This document shows positions 40,788-54,164 of a stretch of 64,000 nucleotides of DNA, piece after piece. Location of the stretch: the NCBI GenBank assembly GCA_021234155.1, contig JAJEKV010000113.1:928001-992000 (forward strand). The letters run 5' to 3'. The notes beneath the pieces are model-generated. The model saw nothing but the letters and a program-made list of their open reading frames with translations, had not been told where the DNA came from and did not search any database. The DNA comes from Isoetes taiwanensis. Its lineage: Eukaryota; Streptophyta; Lycopodiopsida; Isoetales; Isoetaceae. Numbering within the stretch: position 1 is the first letter of the stretch; each line of letters opens with the position of its first letter. The position numbers were made by a program, and so were the translations under genes.

Positions 40788-42394
40788 ATGGCCACAGAAG
40801 ATGGGCTAGCCTTGGAAACCCAAGGCGAGGGGCCGCCGCACAAACGGTCCCGATCAGCCATCATGGACAGGGGAGAGTCATCCTCCATGAAGAAGGAGGC
40901 TCGGGCTAAGGCTAAGGCCCCTCGCCGAGGCCAGCCCCCGGAAGGGAATGATTGCTCGCACCACATAGGGAACTCCCCGCCTCGGGCAGAGAATTGGAGC
41001 CATGTCAAAGCCGAGAGTGGAGGCTAACAAAGTGCTCGTATTGAGGCTAACAAGGTTCACCGGGCCGGCATGACAATGGAGATGGAGTCCTCGCGATCCC
41101 ATGTGCTCAAAAGGCAAATGGTGGTCGAGAAGAACCGCATCACGAGTCCCGAGACCCGCACCGCATGTGGAAGATGGCCTTGGCCCGCACACTTCGAGCG
41201 CCAACAGGCCAGGCGGGAGGTCGCCGACATGCGGGGGCCCGGCCAGACTCGTGGTTCATCACTCGGACACCATGACACGGGGAGAGGGAGCTAATGCAGA
41301 GACGATGGTCACGGTGTCTCGGCAGTCGAGGTGGAGGCAGCCACCACCATGGCGAGGAAGCTCGACGCTTCTTGCGCATGCCGCATTACGCCTTCGATCT
41401 TCGCAGTAAGATCGAACAAGAAGCCCGCCCCTCGACGCCTGCGTGCCGGGCTCGAGCACGCCTCGCTACTCGAGCCCGGAGCTCCAGGGGTTGCGGGCAA
41501 CTATCCATAGACGAGCGTGGTCTCCCTACCGAGGTTCATAGTCACCGGCAAAGCAGCAAAAGTGGTGAGATGGCCAAGCGGCCAAGAGGCCCCGCGAAGA
41601 GAGGCGTGCTCCCGACTTCCACATGGTCGGTGAACGCGGCTCGCACCGCTACCCACGCCCTCCCTCCACGCCGGCAGCCTGGCCCCGCATCTGCTGTTCC
41701 CCCCGCGACTCCAGCCACTCCACGCCATCCCAGCCACCACCACCACCCCCAAAGACGGGACCGGCCCTGGCCATTTTGACCCGCGGGTCGCGAGAACTCC
41801 GGGAGCGCAGCAGAGAGGCCACAACGGGTAGTTCGAGGCATGCCGAAACGCCAGGGGAGAGTCCTCGCCCACAACATCCGAACACACATTCTCGATCGGA
41901 TGACATTCCCGGCGATTCACATTTCTCGAGCAGCCCGTCATGGGGCTCAGCGCCCGGGTCGTGACCGCATTGTCATATTCACGGTTGCGGATGCACAGGT
42001 GCGTGATGCCATATTGCGCCAGGGCCAGATGCTGAAGGGGACATCCCTGTACGTGGACCGGGACCTCACACCCGTGCAACAGGAGGCACGCAGACAGGAG
42101 CTTGTCAGGGTCAGAGGCATTCGCCACCAGGGGGTGCCGCAGATTCGTTCGAGGGGATGCACATTTTCCCGACGGCTCATATCGGGCTGCAGACCCGTGA
42201 TGCACGCGGGCCCCGCTTCTACTTCTCCTACCACGGCCCCCTTCCCCTGCTCCTACTCCTGCTCCCTCACGACCCATGCCCCTCGACCACATGTGCCTCC
42301 CCTCCATCTACTTCTCACTCACCTACGCTTCCCCGGCCCTCCCCACGACTCAGTTTGCGCGATACCATCCCCGCCGACAAATAGGAATTGTGCC
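40788..42394 (+). pseudogene. LINE ORF1 (RNA-binding protein), frameshifted
   Basis: It begins MATEDGLALETQGEGPPHK, then a basic KKEARAKAKAPRRG stretch, fragments with coil-like composition, and from 41840 a frame with DRIVIFTVADAQVRDAILRQ, GQMLKGTSLYVDRDLTPVQQ and EARRQELVRVRG. The DLTPxQxEARR motif after an RRM-like segment is typical of L1-type ORF1 proteins, which coat the RNA. A Pro/Ser/Thr-rich linker follows. The last frame continues without a stop into SRLVSWNCRGFP of the endonuclease. Confidence 0.65.
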
Positions 42395-43270
42395 TCCCGG
42401 CTGGTCTCATGGAATTGTCGAGGCTTCCCTTTGGCGTAAGGGGACAATCCGAACTCCGTGGCAGCCGATATGGATCTCATCTTTCTCATGGAGACATGGG
42501 AGCATCCCCGGGCACAAAGCACCCGATCCCACGGTTACCAACATTTCTGGTCTTCAATACCATGCGTGACAGACGTAGGGTCATGGTGGAGTGGCTTGCT
42601 ACTACCGGACAACCTTGGCACATTCGGTTTACCCTCCGTAGACAGATGCACACAACCGGTACTTGTGGGTTCGTGTGCATAATACCCTGGCAACCCCCTC
42701 TTTTTCTCGTCACTGTTATTTCCCACGCGCAGAGCACCTTCTATCGCAGCCATCCCGGATGCGGATAGGATGGACCCTTATGTCGATCTATATGATGACA
42801 TACGGCAGCACCAGCCAGCTTGGGTAGGGTCGCCCTTCTTGGAGATCTCAATGCACTCCGACAGGAGTAGAGCAGCCCATGCGACTTGACCCTCGGGCCG
42901 ACGATGTCCGCAGCTTTACGCTTCAGAATAAACCCGCCACGAGGATCGGATGACGCCTGTGTCGCCGCTTTGCGCATAGTTGTTCCTCGCTATGTGGTAT
43001 TTTTGACTTGATAATTTGCAATGGCTCGCACAAAGGTGGCCGATTCTCGCAAGTGCACATGCATGTGACAATCGTGGGGAGGGTCTAGTGTGGTGGACTA
43101 TGTGCTCAGAGTTGCGCAAGATATGCATCTCATCGGCCGTTCTGTGTGGGCAATGCATACGGGATGAGGAGGTCGACTGTGATCACCTCCCACTTTATTT
43201 GACCTCGGGTTTGGCAAGCTGCCGAGAACCCCCACTATGCCAGCCCCTCGCCGCCCTCGGTTGAGACTAG
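42395..43270 (+). pseudogene. LINE ORF2 endonuclease, frameshifted
   Basis: VSWNCRGFP at 42400, MAADMDLIFLMETWEHPRAQ at 42458 (catalytic Glu), LLGDLNA near 42838 (GDFN-type motif) and VVDYVL-like text near 43095 are in different frames. The motif order matches copy 1 at 2211-2780. Confidence 0.7.
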
Positions 43271-45060
43271 ATTATGAGTGCGAGGACTACGCCGAGATGC
43301 TCATGGATGCCCTCCCGAATTTCATGGACCTCCCACACTAGAGCAGCAGACAGACCAGCTGACTTCGGCTATTACGGGATGCGTGACGAGGTGCTTTGGC
43401 AGACTCGTGGCCGTGGTCAGCAACATTCCCGCCAGAATCGATGGTTTGATGCGGAGTGTAAAGAACGCAAGCGGCAGCTCCGGCCACATTCGATCCAGTA
43501 ACCCGCTATAAAGTTACCACATACAGCATCAGCCCATCCAAGGAGACAAAGGCGGGCACTTTGCTGCATCGGGGGAGATGTTCGACCTGGCTGACACTCA
43601 TCCTCGAACCTTTTGGCGCAGAGTGCTTCAAGGCCAGCCCATTACGGGGGATATCACACCCGCAGTGGGAATAAAGATTACTGCAAAGAGCTCTATGACC
43701 GCCAGTGGGCCAGACGCATACCCCCACAGATGGCCCCCATTGGTTCTCGTGGAGGAGGATGTTGAGGAGGGCCCGCGAACGGCCGGCTAATGGGAAGGCA
43801 GCCGACCTCGATGGTATGCGGTGCCGAAAGTTACTCAAATGGGCAGGGCAGCCAGCTTGTGCCGGTCCTCACTACCCTGCTCAACAGAAAGCATTGCAGA
43901 AGGTCTCCCGACAATGGACCACAAGCAGTGGTTGTTCCAATTCACAAGGGGGCGACTTTACGTTGTCCGCCAATTACCGGACGCATCATGGTCGGGTTCA
44001 AGATTTGCCAAACTATTACCGGCATTCTCGAAAGCAAAGATTTGACCCATCGGGCGTAGGTACAGATGTGCGAAGCCCCACACAACAGGGTGCTTTAGAC
44101 CCCGCCACTCAACGCATTGACCATATCTTTACACCGCGGCACCGATTGAAGACCGGAATCATTTAAGGCAGACTTGTATTGCTGCTTTGTGGACTTCGCC
44201 GAAGGCTTTTGATACGGTTCCCTGAAAAGCCGTGGGCTAGATCAGATCAACGGGGCTCCCCCACCGCGGCAAAATGCCATATACAGGGTTGTATGAGAGT
44301 TGTTTTGGCGGGGATGCCCGGCCAGACGGGCCAAGCATTCACCGGTAGTATCGGGGTCCGGCAGGTTGCCCCTCTCGCCAACACTTTTTGGCCTCTACAT
44401 TGATCAGTTAGAGCCCTGGCTTACTGAGCATGGGGGGGATGGCATACAACTTTTGCACTAGGTCATCCGCCACCATCTATGCGGACGATGTTGGCTGGCC
44501 GCCCACACCCCGAAGCTATGCAGGCTCACCTGGATGCCCTAGACACATTTTGTCGGGCTACAAACATGCGTGAATCGGCCAAGACCGGGGATGGTTCTCA
44601 TATCCTCTTCACGCCACCCCATGCCTCTTGCACTCACATATCGGGGGATACTGCGGACGCCACGCCCACCTACAAGTACCTAGGGTGGAGTTCCCTCCTC
44701 GCTTCGGGCGGAGGCGCCTATCCGCTATGGGTGACAAAGAGGCCGGAAAGCTTTATGCCATGCGTAATCAAATACCGTGCGAGCTCTATGATTGGGGCCA
44801 TCGGGCCACATCCGCTCGCACCGGTCGAGCCCCGCCCTTTCAGACGGGTCGAGGTTTGGGGCCCTGGCCGCCTCTTTGGCTTAATTCGGAATGACTTGGA
44901 GCAGGTGCGTAAGGCATTTTTGGCACGGCACTTGGGTGAAACCTTCAGCCCCCTATCGATACCGCCGCAGAAATCGATTCTTGCCGCCACGGGCCCCTTG
45001 ATAGACACATCGCTCATTTTTAAAGTGGTTACTATGGGTGATGCTCGGCCCCGCGACCGG
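43271..45060 (+). pseudogene. LINE ORF2 reverse transcriptase and C-terminal region, frameshifted
   Basis: Remnants in order: a palm block near 44185 (YCCFVDFAEGF), LANTFWPLHxDQLE near 44380, YADDVG at 44478, MQAHLDALDTFCRATNMRES, TPTYKYLGWSSLL, and from 44850 VEVWGPGRLFGLIRNDLEQV, RKAFLARHLGETFS. The frame from 44479 to 45459 is open (326 residues), surprising given the decay around it, but it mixes framed and shifted segments. Confidence 0.7.
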
Positions 45061-45724
45061 GCTTACACCGTGGCAATGGGTCCGCTAAAGGGCTTAGGGC
45101 CTGTTGGAGGGGTAAGAGAGATCGATGGTTCGCCAGATGGAACGCAAGCAGAGCAATGTGATGCATGTGGACACAGCCGCCGATCGTGGATACCAGCGGA
45201 GTACCTAGACGCTTTGTTTCTTGGCAAGCTCGGGACCCCCACTTCTAGAGCATGTCAAAACGCCCATTACAAGGAGCACATCAACCCGCGTTATCCCGGG
45301 CCCCGCGGCTACCTCGCGTTCCTACCGCCTCAAAAGCGCAGCATCATTGCCTCCATTCAAGACGGTGCCCACCATCTTCGTGATCGAGATGGGCGGGTGA
45401 CTGGGGGAGCCTCGCCGTATGTGCTCAGCTCTGTCGGGCTGCCAAACGGGTGCCATTGAGGATGAGTCTCACATTCCCGAGTTGCCCGCTTCTCACCGAT
45501 CCGGGCCGATATCGCTTCCCTTAGTATTTACGACTCTGCCCTTTACATTTGCTGATGAACACACCGCCAAGACGCGGCCCCGGGTCGTGACATTCGGAGG
45601 TACCGGACCGCGAGGTCACCTTTGCCCCCGCACCGCCGCCACGATTAGGGCACTACGGGTGCAATGCATGATCAGATATATTTGGGTGTTTTACGCATTT
45701 CATATGTTAGGACGGTTTGTCGCA

Positions 45725-45905
45725 GGCTCATTGTTGCCACGGTTTTTCCTCGAAAACCCTTCTGAGGGGAGGGGGGGGGGTTTAATCCGGGGCAGTAATC
45801 CGCTTGCTGCGTTTTTGTATTGGGTCCCATAGACCGATTGGTCTCCGTGGACGATAAAAGTACCTTCCTTCCTTCCTTCCTTCCTTCCTTCCTTCCTTCC
45901 CCTTC
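45725..45905 (+). other. LINE 3' UTR hairpin and CTTC tail
   Basis: CGCAGGCTCATTGTTGCC pairs with GGCAGTAATCCGCTTGC over about 15 of 17 positions, including wobbles. The inner hairpin is CCCTTCTGAGGGG. GGGTCCCATAGACCGATTGG, GTGGACGATAAA and a CTTC repeat follow. Confidence 0.8.
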
Positions 45906-48900
45906 CCCTGATCTAACAATGATTCAATATAAAACTTAAATTTTGTCAGTATGAGTCCCATTTTCAGTCTGAGTCCCAAATTTCGAGATTTGACCCACTT
46001 TAATTAAATAATGCTTTGTACCAATTTGTATCTTTCATTATTTTCAATGTTTTACTTCAATGAATGTATTTATTAATACAAGAAATTTAATGCGGTGGCC
46101 TTTGCCGTCGCGAACATTTCTCTTTATCGAATTTGTGCACAAAATGATGTGAATGTCAAAAGTGGCCTAGGTTTCAATTTCAAGTCAAAATTGGTAGAGA
46201 ATGGGAGGAAACTTGGTAATTGTGCCCAAAAAAAAAAAAAAAAAAAAAAAAAACGAACCGAGGTTCACATGCGCTCTTGTAGTAAGCACATTTTAATTAT
46301 GAGCAGTCTATTTTTTACGTATGCGTTTGTAGTGAGTACATTTTAAGCATGAGCATTTTATGTATTGGCTAGGGGATTGAAGATGTGTAATACTGCATGG
46401 CCCATTATAAGAGAAGGGATTGCCCTCGCTTGGCTATGTTGGGCATGGGAGAAAAGCTTAACATTTTTAGCACACTATCAATTGGAGGTCAAGTCTAAAT
46501 GTGCTAGGAATATTGTTCATCTTCAATTTGTTGAGATCATATTTCCAATGAGGTAAATGACATTTTCTCCATTTTTATAGTTTTTCTTTTTTCTGGGCAC
46601 CCCATATGGCATATTTGAACCCACTAAAAGAAAGATGCGAGTATGTGATGCCATCAAAATCCCTCCTTCGGCCATCTAATGCCAACAGATTTAATGCCCA
46701 TCTAATGGTAGCAAATTTCAGTCATCCAATTTAAAAAATCTCCTTACACATCGAAACAGGAGCTTGAAGGGCTTTATAAGCACTAATTTGCAAAGTAGCT
46801 CTAACAAAACAGGTTCATCTTCAGTGAAGGGAATATGACATTGAATAATGTTATATATGTTATATCCCCAATTTCCTGCATAGCATCACCTATAATATTC
46901 TGGTCCTGCAGGTATGATAATTGTTAGGTTCTGCATTTAACCTTTAAGATATATGTGGAGGGGAAGCACCATAGGGATGCTTCCGAAACCTCATTTGCAA
47001 TGCTCTGATATATAAAATTGGATGGAAACCTCGAATAGTTGAAAAGAACTTCTTACCCAAAACTTGCATCATTCCCTTGGTTCCATAATTACAAAGAGAC
47101 AGATCCCATTAGAATTTACATTGAATTATTATATATTTAAGGAACTAAGAAATTGGCCAGAGGAGTGTTTATATTAGGACGAGTTTTCAAATGATACAAT
47201 AACAGTTGGCTTATAAACTGAAATCCAGCAGAATCTAGTCTTCTCTAGCATAAGGTCCATCCTATCGAACTATTATTTTTGTCGTGTTATTGTTGTTGTG
47301 CCAGAAAAAATATAATGATCACAACCAAGCTATAATATTTTTTCAGGATAGACCGGTAAGTCCATCCAGCCATTCATGAATGATGATTCGACATGGCATA
47401 GTTGTAGCATACACACACTTTTCACACTTTTCTGGCCATGCATCATATGGCCTGCAAAGAAAGAACAAGATTTAACAAAAACATGAGCCTCTCCTTTGAA
47501 TTTTGATTTGTCTTTTATCTTTTCAATATAATAATGGCACTTATCAATTTAATGTCAGGAGTTGAAAGTAGTGATACATGGAACTTAGTGACTTACCTTA
47601 TCCCATCCACGTATGTGTGCTCTGGTAGTACCATTGAGAGCTCCAAATCTTGATGGATCTAACCTTCAAATGTGTTCGTAAGCCCAAAAAATGCCTAAAG
47701 TTTAATAGGATAGCAAACCAGCTTTATTCAACTAGCTTCCAACCATGTCCTTGAGTAATTTGTTTGCATACTTTGTCTGCTAGCATTTTTTGGAGGACAT
47801 GAGAATCTGTGCTCCTGAAGGACGTCCTACGAGATGAACAGGGTGACTCTCATCCCAAATAGCAGCCTAGTGCAGACCTTTCATATTAAGCTGATGTCAA
47901 GATAGATACCTGTATATACAAATAGAAATAGCACATTAAAAGGGAAGTAGATAGATGTACATCTCTCCAATCAAAATAGATAACCTCTTTGCTAGAGTTG
48001 GATATGTTGCTAGCATTTGTAAATTCATCTGTTGTGTATGTCAAATGCATACTGACTCACGAAAAGGCTTTGTTCAATTGAAAAAAGAAAAAATCACGAA
48101 ATCTGACAATGCCAACACACCTGCTTCGCCTCTAAAATGGCCGCATCTATTTAGAAAACTCTTTTATACATGCAAGCAGTTGCCATCAGCCATTCCCACA
48201 CTGCCAAGTTTCGAACAGTATTCTGGCTATGGCCATGTTGGCAGATTCACCTCATGCAATATGCTACCTGGAGGTGATTGCGATCTTCTATATGCTGCTT
48301 TCTGGAATTTTTGTTTGAAGCATTTTTTTTCTTGCTTCTTAAGTTGCAGGGTTTCAGAGCATTTTTATATGTTATCTACATGTTTAAGAGTAGGAATTCA
48401 GGTAGGGATTTCGTTTTCTCCTTGGTGAATGTATTTTTTTCAATCCAAATGTTAGCTAGGAAGCTTGGTTTTGAGCTTTGCAACTTAGTTTTTTAGTTTC
48501 AAATTAAATTAGCATCCTTTATCTCTTATTGTATTATCTTCTCTCAAAGAGATTATTAGCATGTGCAATGATTTGTAGTGCAAAGGGTTGGGACATCAAT
48601 GTCATCCATTGTTTGAATTTGAGCAAATCATACGATTGCATATTTTTGAAAAGCATTGGATTCTATTTTGGAACCGAGGAGTAGGGTGATACTTCAAAAT
48701 AGAAACATGGTAAGGACGCAAGCTATTTGAGTCTATAAGTTCTAATAATTATGTATATCAGGATCTGGCTTTATCTTTAAGGGAAAAACTACAAAATACC
48801 CTTATGTTTTGATAAATTTTGCCACATACCCCTAACTTTTCATAAATTTAGTTCTAATATGTCAGACTTAAAAGAGCTAAATAAAGCTTCTTTTGAAGAT

Positions 48901-51488
48901 TAAATCTGGGCACTATGCTCCATATGGAATAATATAAACGGGGTTGGCAAGAGCACAATGCATAAATGGTATGCTATTCTTTTTATACATGTTGCATGCA
49001 TTTAATTATAAGGATCTTTCATTTGCCACCACATGTGAATCGATTATTGTCGCCCTAGTTTGATTGGTAAAAAGGTGTTGATGGAGCTTGAAAATTTGGA
49101 AATGAGAGAAATTCAAATTGCTGGATTTGGTTAGAACATGTTGTATTCTAGGATTTCAAGACATAAAGCCTTCTAGAGATAGGGTTTAGGTAAGCCTGGG
49201 ACTGGGATATTGATTTAAAGATTCTTTTGCTTTTGATTCTCTAGAATTAGTTCAGACAGACTGTGGCATTGATTTTGAGATCCCTTTTCTTTGCTAAAAT
49301 TAGTTGAGACGGAACGATATTTCGGTTCAACAGTGTGAGTTCAATTTCTGTTTTAGATATTCCAAATTATTGGCTTCTATCTTTGGGCAACTAAAGGATC
49401 ATTTTATTGCTAGACTTGCGCTTTGCTATGGCATCAGTTATTGAATTGGCTTCTTTCATTTATCATGTGGTACATATTTTATAACGTCTTTGATTTGCTT
49501 TGTTGATGCAAAGTCCCAAGGTTCTCGGATCATGTAGCCATCTATTGGATAGTAGAACCTCATGTAATGGTAATTCTTACATGAAAATTCAACTTCCTCA
49601 ATGTGTTTCATTGTTGCTTGACTTATTTGCAACACAACACTATCCTAATTTCTCTACATAGACCCTTTAAAAGATGTCAATCATGAGGATGCTCGGTAGA
49701 AGATCATATGGATTCCTGGCCAAACATTTTGACTTGTAAGGAAGTGTTGGAACATTCTTACATACAAATCAAGGTGTTTGCATTACTTATCCTTATAAGT
49801 AATGCTTCTACCATGCTGCTTGAATTGGTCGTTCCTATTCATATAGGTTTTGTTAAGTTGATCTCAACCGAGCATCCCATTGGCCAAGCATCTTCCTGAT
49901 CTTCAAAAATCTAACAAAGATGTTCACCTGCATTTTTGTTTGTTATCCTCCTGATCTGCAAAAATCTAACCTCTTGATCTTCAAAAATCTAACAAGGCAT
50001 GTTCACATGCACTTTTGTTCGTTATGTATAAGCATCTCTTTTAGCTAGAGATTGGCCAACATGTATTGGAGAGCATTACTTGATGTTCTGGTATCACCCA
50101 GCATCTACTCCATGCCAGCTTCTAATTGATATTGTGGAATGGCAAGCTATTGCATCCAACTATTTTATGTGATGTAAACGTTTGGTTGAAGAATCACAGA
50201 GCCAAGTGTGTAATAAGTATTTTAGCATATTGCCTAACATCTACTTGATGTTGTGGAATGTCAAATTATTGACTCAACTATTTATGTGATGTGAATATGC
50301 CCAGCATCTACTTCTTGTTGTGGCATTTAACTGTTTATGTGATGTAAATGTGTGGTTGAAAAATCACAGTGCCATAGAGCCAAGTGTGTAGTCATGCATG
50401 GAATGCTGTGCAAGTATTGCAGCATATTGCCCAGCATTTACTTGACTCCATTCAATGCCAATCTCCAATTTTCATAGACATTTCTGGTCTTTTTGTGGTG
50501 GGAAAGGGCTTCTAGATTGGAAATGTCTGAATCTTTTATATGACTATAGTTTCATGGTTGTGCAACTTGGTAAGTCCAATACATTTTTTCTAATATATAT
50601 CCTTTATAATTAATAGATGCCAACTTTAGTTCAATAATTATGCAACTTCGTTCCAATATATATGCTAGATGCATAAGTGTGACGCTATGGTGCATAAGTT
50701 TATAGCACTATTTAATAAATCCTTTTGTTCTTCCAATAAAAATTACGATTGGCTTAAATTCTTCATTGGATAAGTATAAAATATTGTGTTGCCCTACCAT
50801 ACAATAGGTTTTCGAGCTTGATTTTAGCATAGCCACACTAAAGTTGAGCATGCATGCATCACATCCTGGTTCGGCAACCTTTGTCGAATCACTCCCCCTC
50901 CTAGGATCGACGTTCAATGCTAAACTTGATATGACGTGACATGGCCACACTCATTGATGGATCATAAGCAAGAGTGTCTTTTGAATGGTCGCAGATGCCA
51001 TAAAAAACTAATAGGGTTCACGTCAACAAAATTACAACTATACTACAACAATAACTCCATGGTTGGATATAATACAAGTAGTACACGGCTTGCACGTAGC
51101 TTTTCATGTCTATGTCTAATAACTCTTCAAGTTTGTTGGTTCAATGATTTGTTAGTCTACTCAAAAATATTAATGCGCACCTTAACAGATTACATTATTA
51201 GCACTACAGGAAAGAATCGGAAATGATAAACAACCCAAGGAGAACAAACAATACATATATATAAACTCATGTTTTCCCATCCAAAAGCACATGCTATTTA
51301 TTCGAGTGGTGATTAGAATAGCCATCCACAATTTTAATTGATCCATGAAATATGAATGGAGTGGTATATATTTTTAGAACATTTGCAAGTCATAAACATT
51401 ATTGCAATATATCAAACCATTTCCTGTTCCACTATATATTTTAACACAAATTTCACAAAGCCCCATTTCGAGTTCATACGGATCTAAA
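45906..51488. other. Long AT-rich region with little recognisable content
   Basis: A poly-A/poly-T run lies at 46227-46252. GTAGTRAGCACATTTTAA is doubled at about 46279 and 46330. CCCAGCATYTACTTG phrases recur at 50097, 50240, 50300 and 50430, suggesting a degraded repeat. No host gene is recognised apart from the weak frame at 47955-48428. Confidence 0.4.
47955..48428 (+). CDS. Open frame of 157 residues, unrecognised
   Basis: The middle reads KWPHLFRKLFYTCKQLPSAI, PTLPSFEQYSGYGHVGRFTS and CNMLPGGDCDLLYAAFW, with exon-like composition. The ends look non-coding. It might be one exon of an unknown or decayed gene, and I have no homology to offer. Confidence 0.2.
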   Translation: MYISPIKIDNLFARVGYVASICKFICCVCQMHTDSRKGFVQLKKEKITKSDNANTPASPLKWPHLFRKLFYTCKQLPSAIPTLPSFEQYSGYGHVGRFTSCNMLPGGDCDLLYAAFWNFCLKHFFSCFLSCRVSEHFYMLSTCLRVGIQVGISFSPW

Positions 51489-51516
51489 GCCCGGTAACGC
51501 CGGGCACCATAACTAG
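51489..51516 (+). mobile_element. Helitron 3' terminus (plus strand)
   Basis: Hairpin GCCCGGTAACGCCGGGC, spacer ACCATAA, CTAG, then T. Same pattern as 34968-34995. The bases directly after (TCTATACTTA) look like a Helitron 5' start, so a second element might begin here; that is speculative. The 5' end of this element was not located. Confidence 0.75.
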
Positions 51517-52115
51517 TCTATACTTAAAAGTAAACATTTGAATGAAAAAGGAACACATCCAAAACTCAATTCAATTTAGATAATTACCATGCTCAGACAA
51601 TCTAGCACCTATATGCACATACAAACTAGTTGTTGATGAACATCTCCTTCACTACCTATATAAGACCGTGAAGTTTCATTCGTAAGAAATACGACTCTAC
51701 TATTTCTTGGCTGAGGACATCCTAGAGATCGATAGGTACATTTCTTTAAGCTTATTCTAACCAAAAAAAAAAAAACCTCATGTTGGATACGTACCAGGGG
51801 CCGAATTTCCCTGTTGGCTGAAAAAACCCAGAAAAAACACTCCCACAATCCAGATGGCCACTGCATATTTGCGGATTTATCGACTATATCCTGCTTAGTT
51901 CTTCATGATTCCAACCATATTGTGTGACTTCCGTACATGGTCCTGGCCTGGTTGCTAATGAATTGAAATCCTGGTTGAATCTCATTTAATTCTATGAATT
52001 CAATAAAAGATGATGTGACATTTTATGGAAGATCCATGGTGCCACTGCTCTGGAGTTCGTGAGTTGCCTCTGCTATAGCCTTTCCTACAGAAGAAACCAT
52101 GGTACAGAGTAAACC

Positions 52116-52241
52116 ATGGGTTCAAGGAAGAGGAATTTCCACGATGTTTTTGGTGATGATATGAATGAATTTGCTCCAGAAACAAAAAGAGCAAGAACAG
52201 ATGCTTTTCCAGATCCAAGAAGGCCCGCAATTCAGTGCTAG
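52116..52241 (+). CDS. Short open frame, unrecognised, followed by similar text
   Basis: The 41 codons read MGSRKRNFHDVFGDDMNEFA and PETKRARTDAFPDP. Downstream, in changing frames, NGYSPETKEDVK and DLDGYNPRAREDFFDYLIQI echo it. It may be a broken acidic/basic nuclear-type protein; evidence is weak. A nearby 20-base duplication (GTGATGGCAAGCAGAAGAAC) is at 52857 and 52877. Confidence 0.2.
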   Translation: MGSRKRNFHDVFGDDMNEFAPETKRARTDAFPDPRRPAIQC

Positions 52242-52899
52242 TTACCAATGATAATTGGCTCAATTGTGATGATTTTAATGGCTATAGTCCTGAGACTAAA
52301 GAAGATGTTAAGTGATGATCTTGATGGCTACAATCCTAGGGCAAGGGAAGATTTTTTTGATTACCTAATACAAATTTTGAGTTGCCGAAAACAGGTAGAA
52401 TCCTTTCAATTTGTCGACATTGCCAGCTAGAGCTAGAACTAGCAAATCAAAATGATCTATCAATTTGTGGATTATGTAGCTCGAGCCAGGGGAGACTCAC
52501 AAGACTACTAGCGCATGTGGGCTAGCGATGAGATTGAAGGAAATGCTACAAGAAGCTCCTTCGAATAGAACCTGAAGAGGTGCAGTACATTATGTGACTG
52601 CGACCGAGGAGATCTCACGTCCATCAATCACACCCATATAATTGGGATGCTCGACCCTGCTTAACCCTTGTTAAAATGAAGAAGCCTTTGCAGGAAGACC
52701 TTTGCCAGCAGAAACTGTGCCGAAAGATCCAAAGGAAAGAAGAAAAGAAGAAATGAAATAGCCAGAAGCCTGTTTTTCCTATTAACCCTTGATGAAATGA
52801 AGAAGCCTTTGCCAGAAGACCCTCTCCAGCAAAAACTTGATGGCAAGCAGAAGAACGTGATGGCAAGCAGAAGAACGTGAGATTTTGCAGCGGATAAAA

Positions 52900-54160
52900 G
52901 AATTAAAAATGGTAAAAAAAGCATGCTTGATGTCGATTAGGCAGGGTTTTCATGCAGATGCATCATTCTAAGCTATGGCTTATAGAGATTAGCATATTAT
53001 GGATCCTCTTGATGCAACTATAGCGCATTAATAATGCATCTAATTCGTTGTTCAATGCTGCACGCAAAACATAATTAAGGTTATACGGGAAGGTCTGCAT
53101 GGCAGTAGGAGAAGCTAGACAAAGAGAGACTAGACAAAGAAACATAATGGCACAGAACAAATATAAGAAAAAAAAAGGCTAACGAAGCAAAACATGGCTA
53201 AAAAGTGGGCCAGATCGCAGAAAAATTGGTCCCCATAGATCAATCCTTGGCAAGTTGATTCAGGCGACTCTACCTAGTGCAAATCAATCAGGAGTCCAGT
53301 TGACCTGGCTTAGTTTCCAATTTTTGAAAATAGCATATTGTTTTCTTGCTCTACAAAGGTAATAATAATAGCATTTTTTTTATATATTTTTTTTTTTTGA
53401 TGTAAAAGATGGTTGTGCTTTAGCTGCAATATTTTTGTAGGGCGTACACCACCTTGAACTCCAGAAGGCATAGATGGACATGAGTTTTTTTTTTTTGTAA
53501 AAAATGTAGACTGAATTCGTGTTGCAGCTTATAAAATATGTATATGTAGAACCAACACGTCTCTCTTTCAAGGACTTAGAAGTCCTGAGAGCATTTTGTA
53601 GTATCTATGAACACTTCTGTTTCAGCCAAACATGTGCTGCTAATTATGTTGCAATACTGACATGCAGCGTGGATTCTAGGGGAGGACCATGTTGATGCAG
53701 ACAACCTCTATCTCTGTTTTTATTGTGCACAGCCTCTATCTTAGTTCTCTGTTTTGTGCCGACATTCAAGCACTTGTTCTTTGAGCTCTTTACAGTCTCT
53801 TCATTATAAAATGTTTGGTTGTGTATTAATAACTAAATGGTTGGTTGTTTTACAGGGCAAGAGTTTTTGAGAAACAAAAGACATTGGTAGTGAGGATGAG
53901 ATGGGAATTGTGCTTGGCAGTCGCTTCTGTTGTTTGTGTCTAGTTTTGTTAGTCATGTGAATAGAGATCTGATGCTATGGAATCCAAGCATAATTCCATG
54001 AATATGCCAAATGAAGGGCTGTGGAATTTCCACATCAGATCCACGTATAAATTTGCACACCCCATACGGCTATTATATGTATATACATACATGGTATACT
54101 TCAATCTACACACACAAAAAATGCACGAACACCATTGCATTCACAAAAGAGAGATAAGAG
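52900..54160. other. AT-rich spacer, nothing identified
   Basis: Only T-tracts (53385-53399, 53485-53495) and a TATATGTATATACATACATG stretch near 54075. Confidence 0.4.
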
Positions 54161-54164
54161 CAAA

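Larger units (their letters stand above)
40781..45905 (+). mobile_element. LINE copy with ORF1 and ORF2, near full length, decayed
   Basis: About 5.1 kb. It starts within repeat R just before ATG 40788 and ends in a CTTC tail (45866-45900). The order is ORF1 (40788 to about 42380), endonuclease (from 42395), reverse transcriptase with YADDV (44478-44492), C-terminal region, the EDESH end at 45460 and a 3' UTR hairpin (about 45730-45810). Many small indels break all frames. It is noticeably GC-rich against its surroundings. Confidence 0.85.

Noticed and set aside
41501-42307. 268-residue minus-strand frame
   Set aside because: Shadow of the GC-rich LINE ORF1; no motifs, while the plus strand has the DLTPxQ motif.
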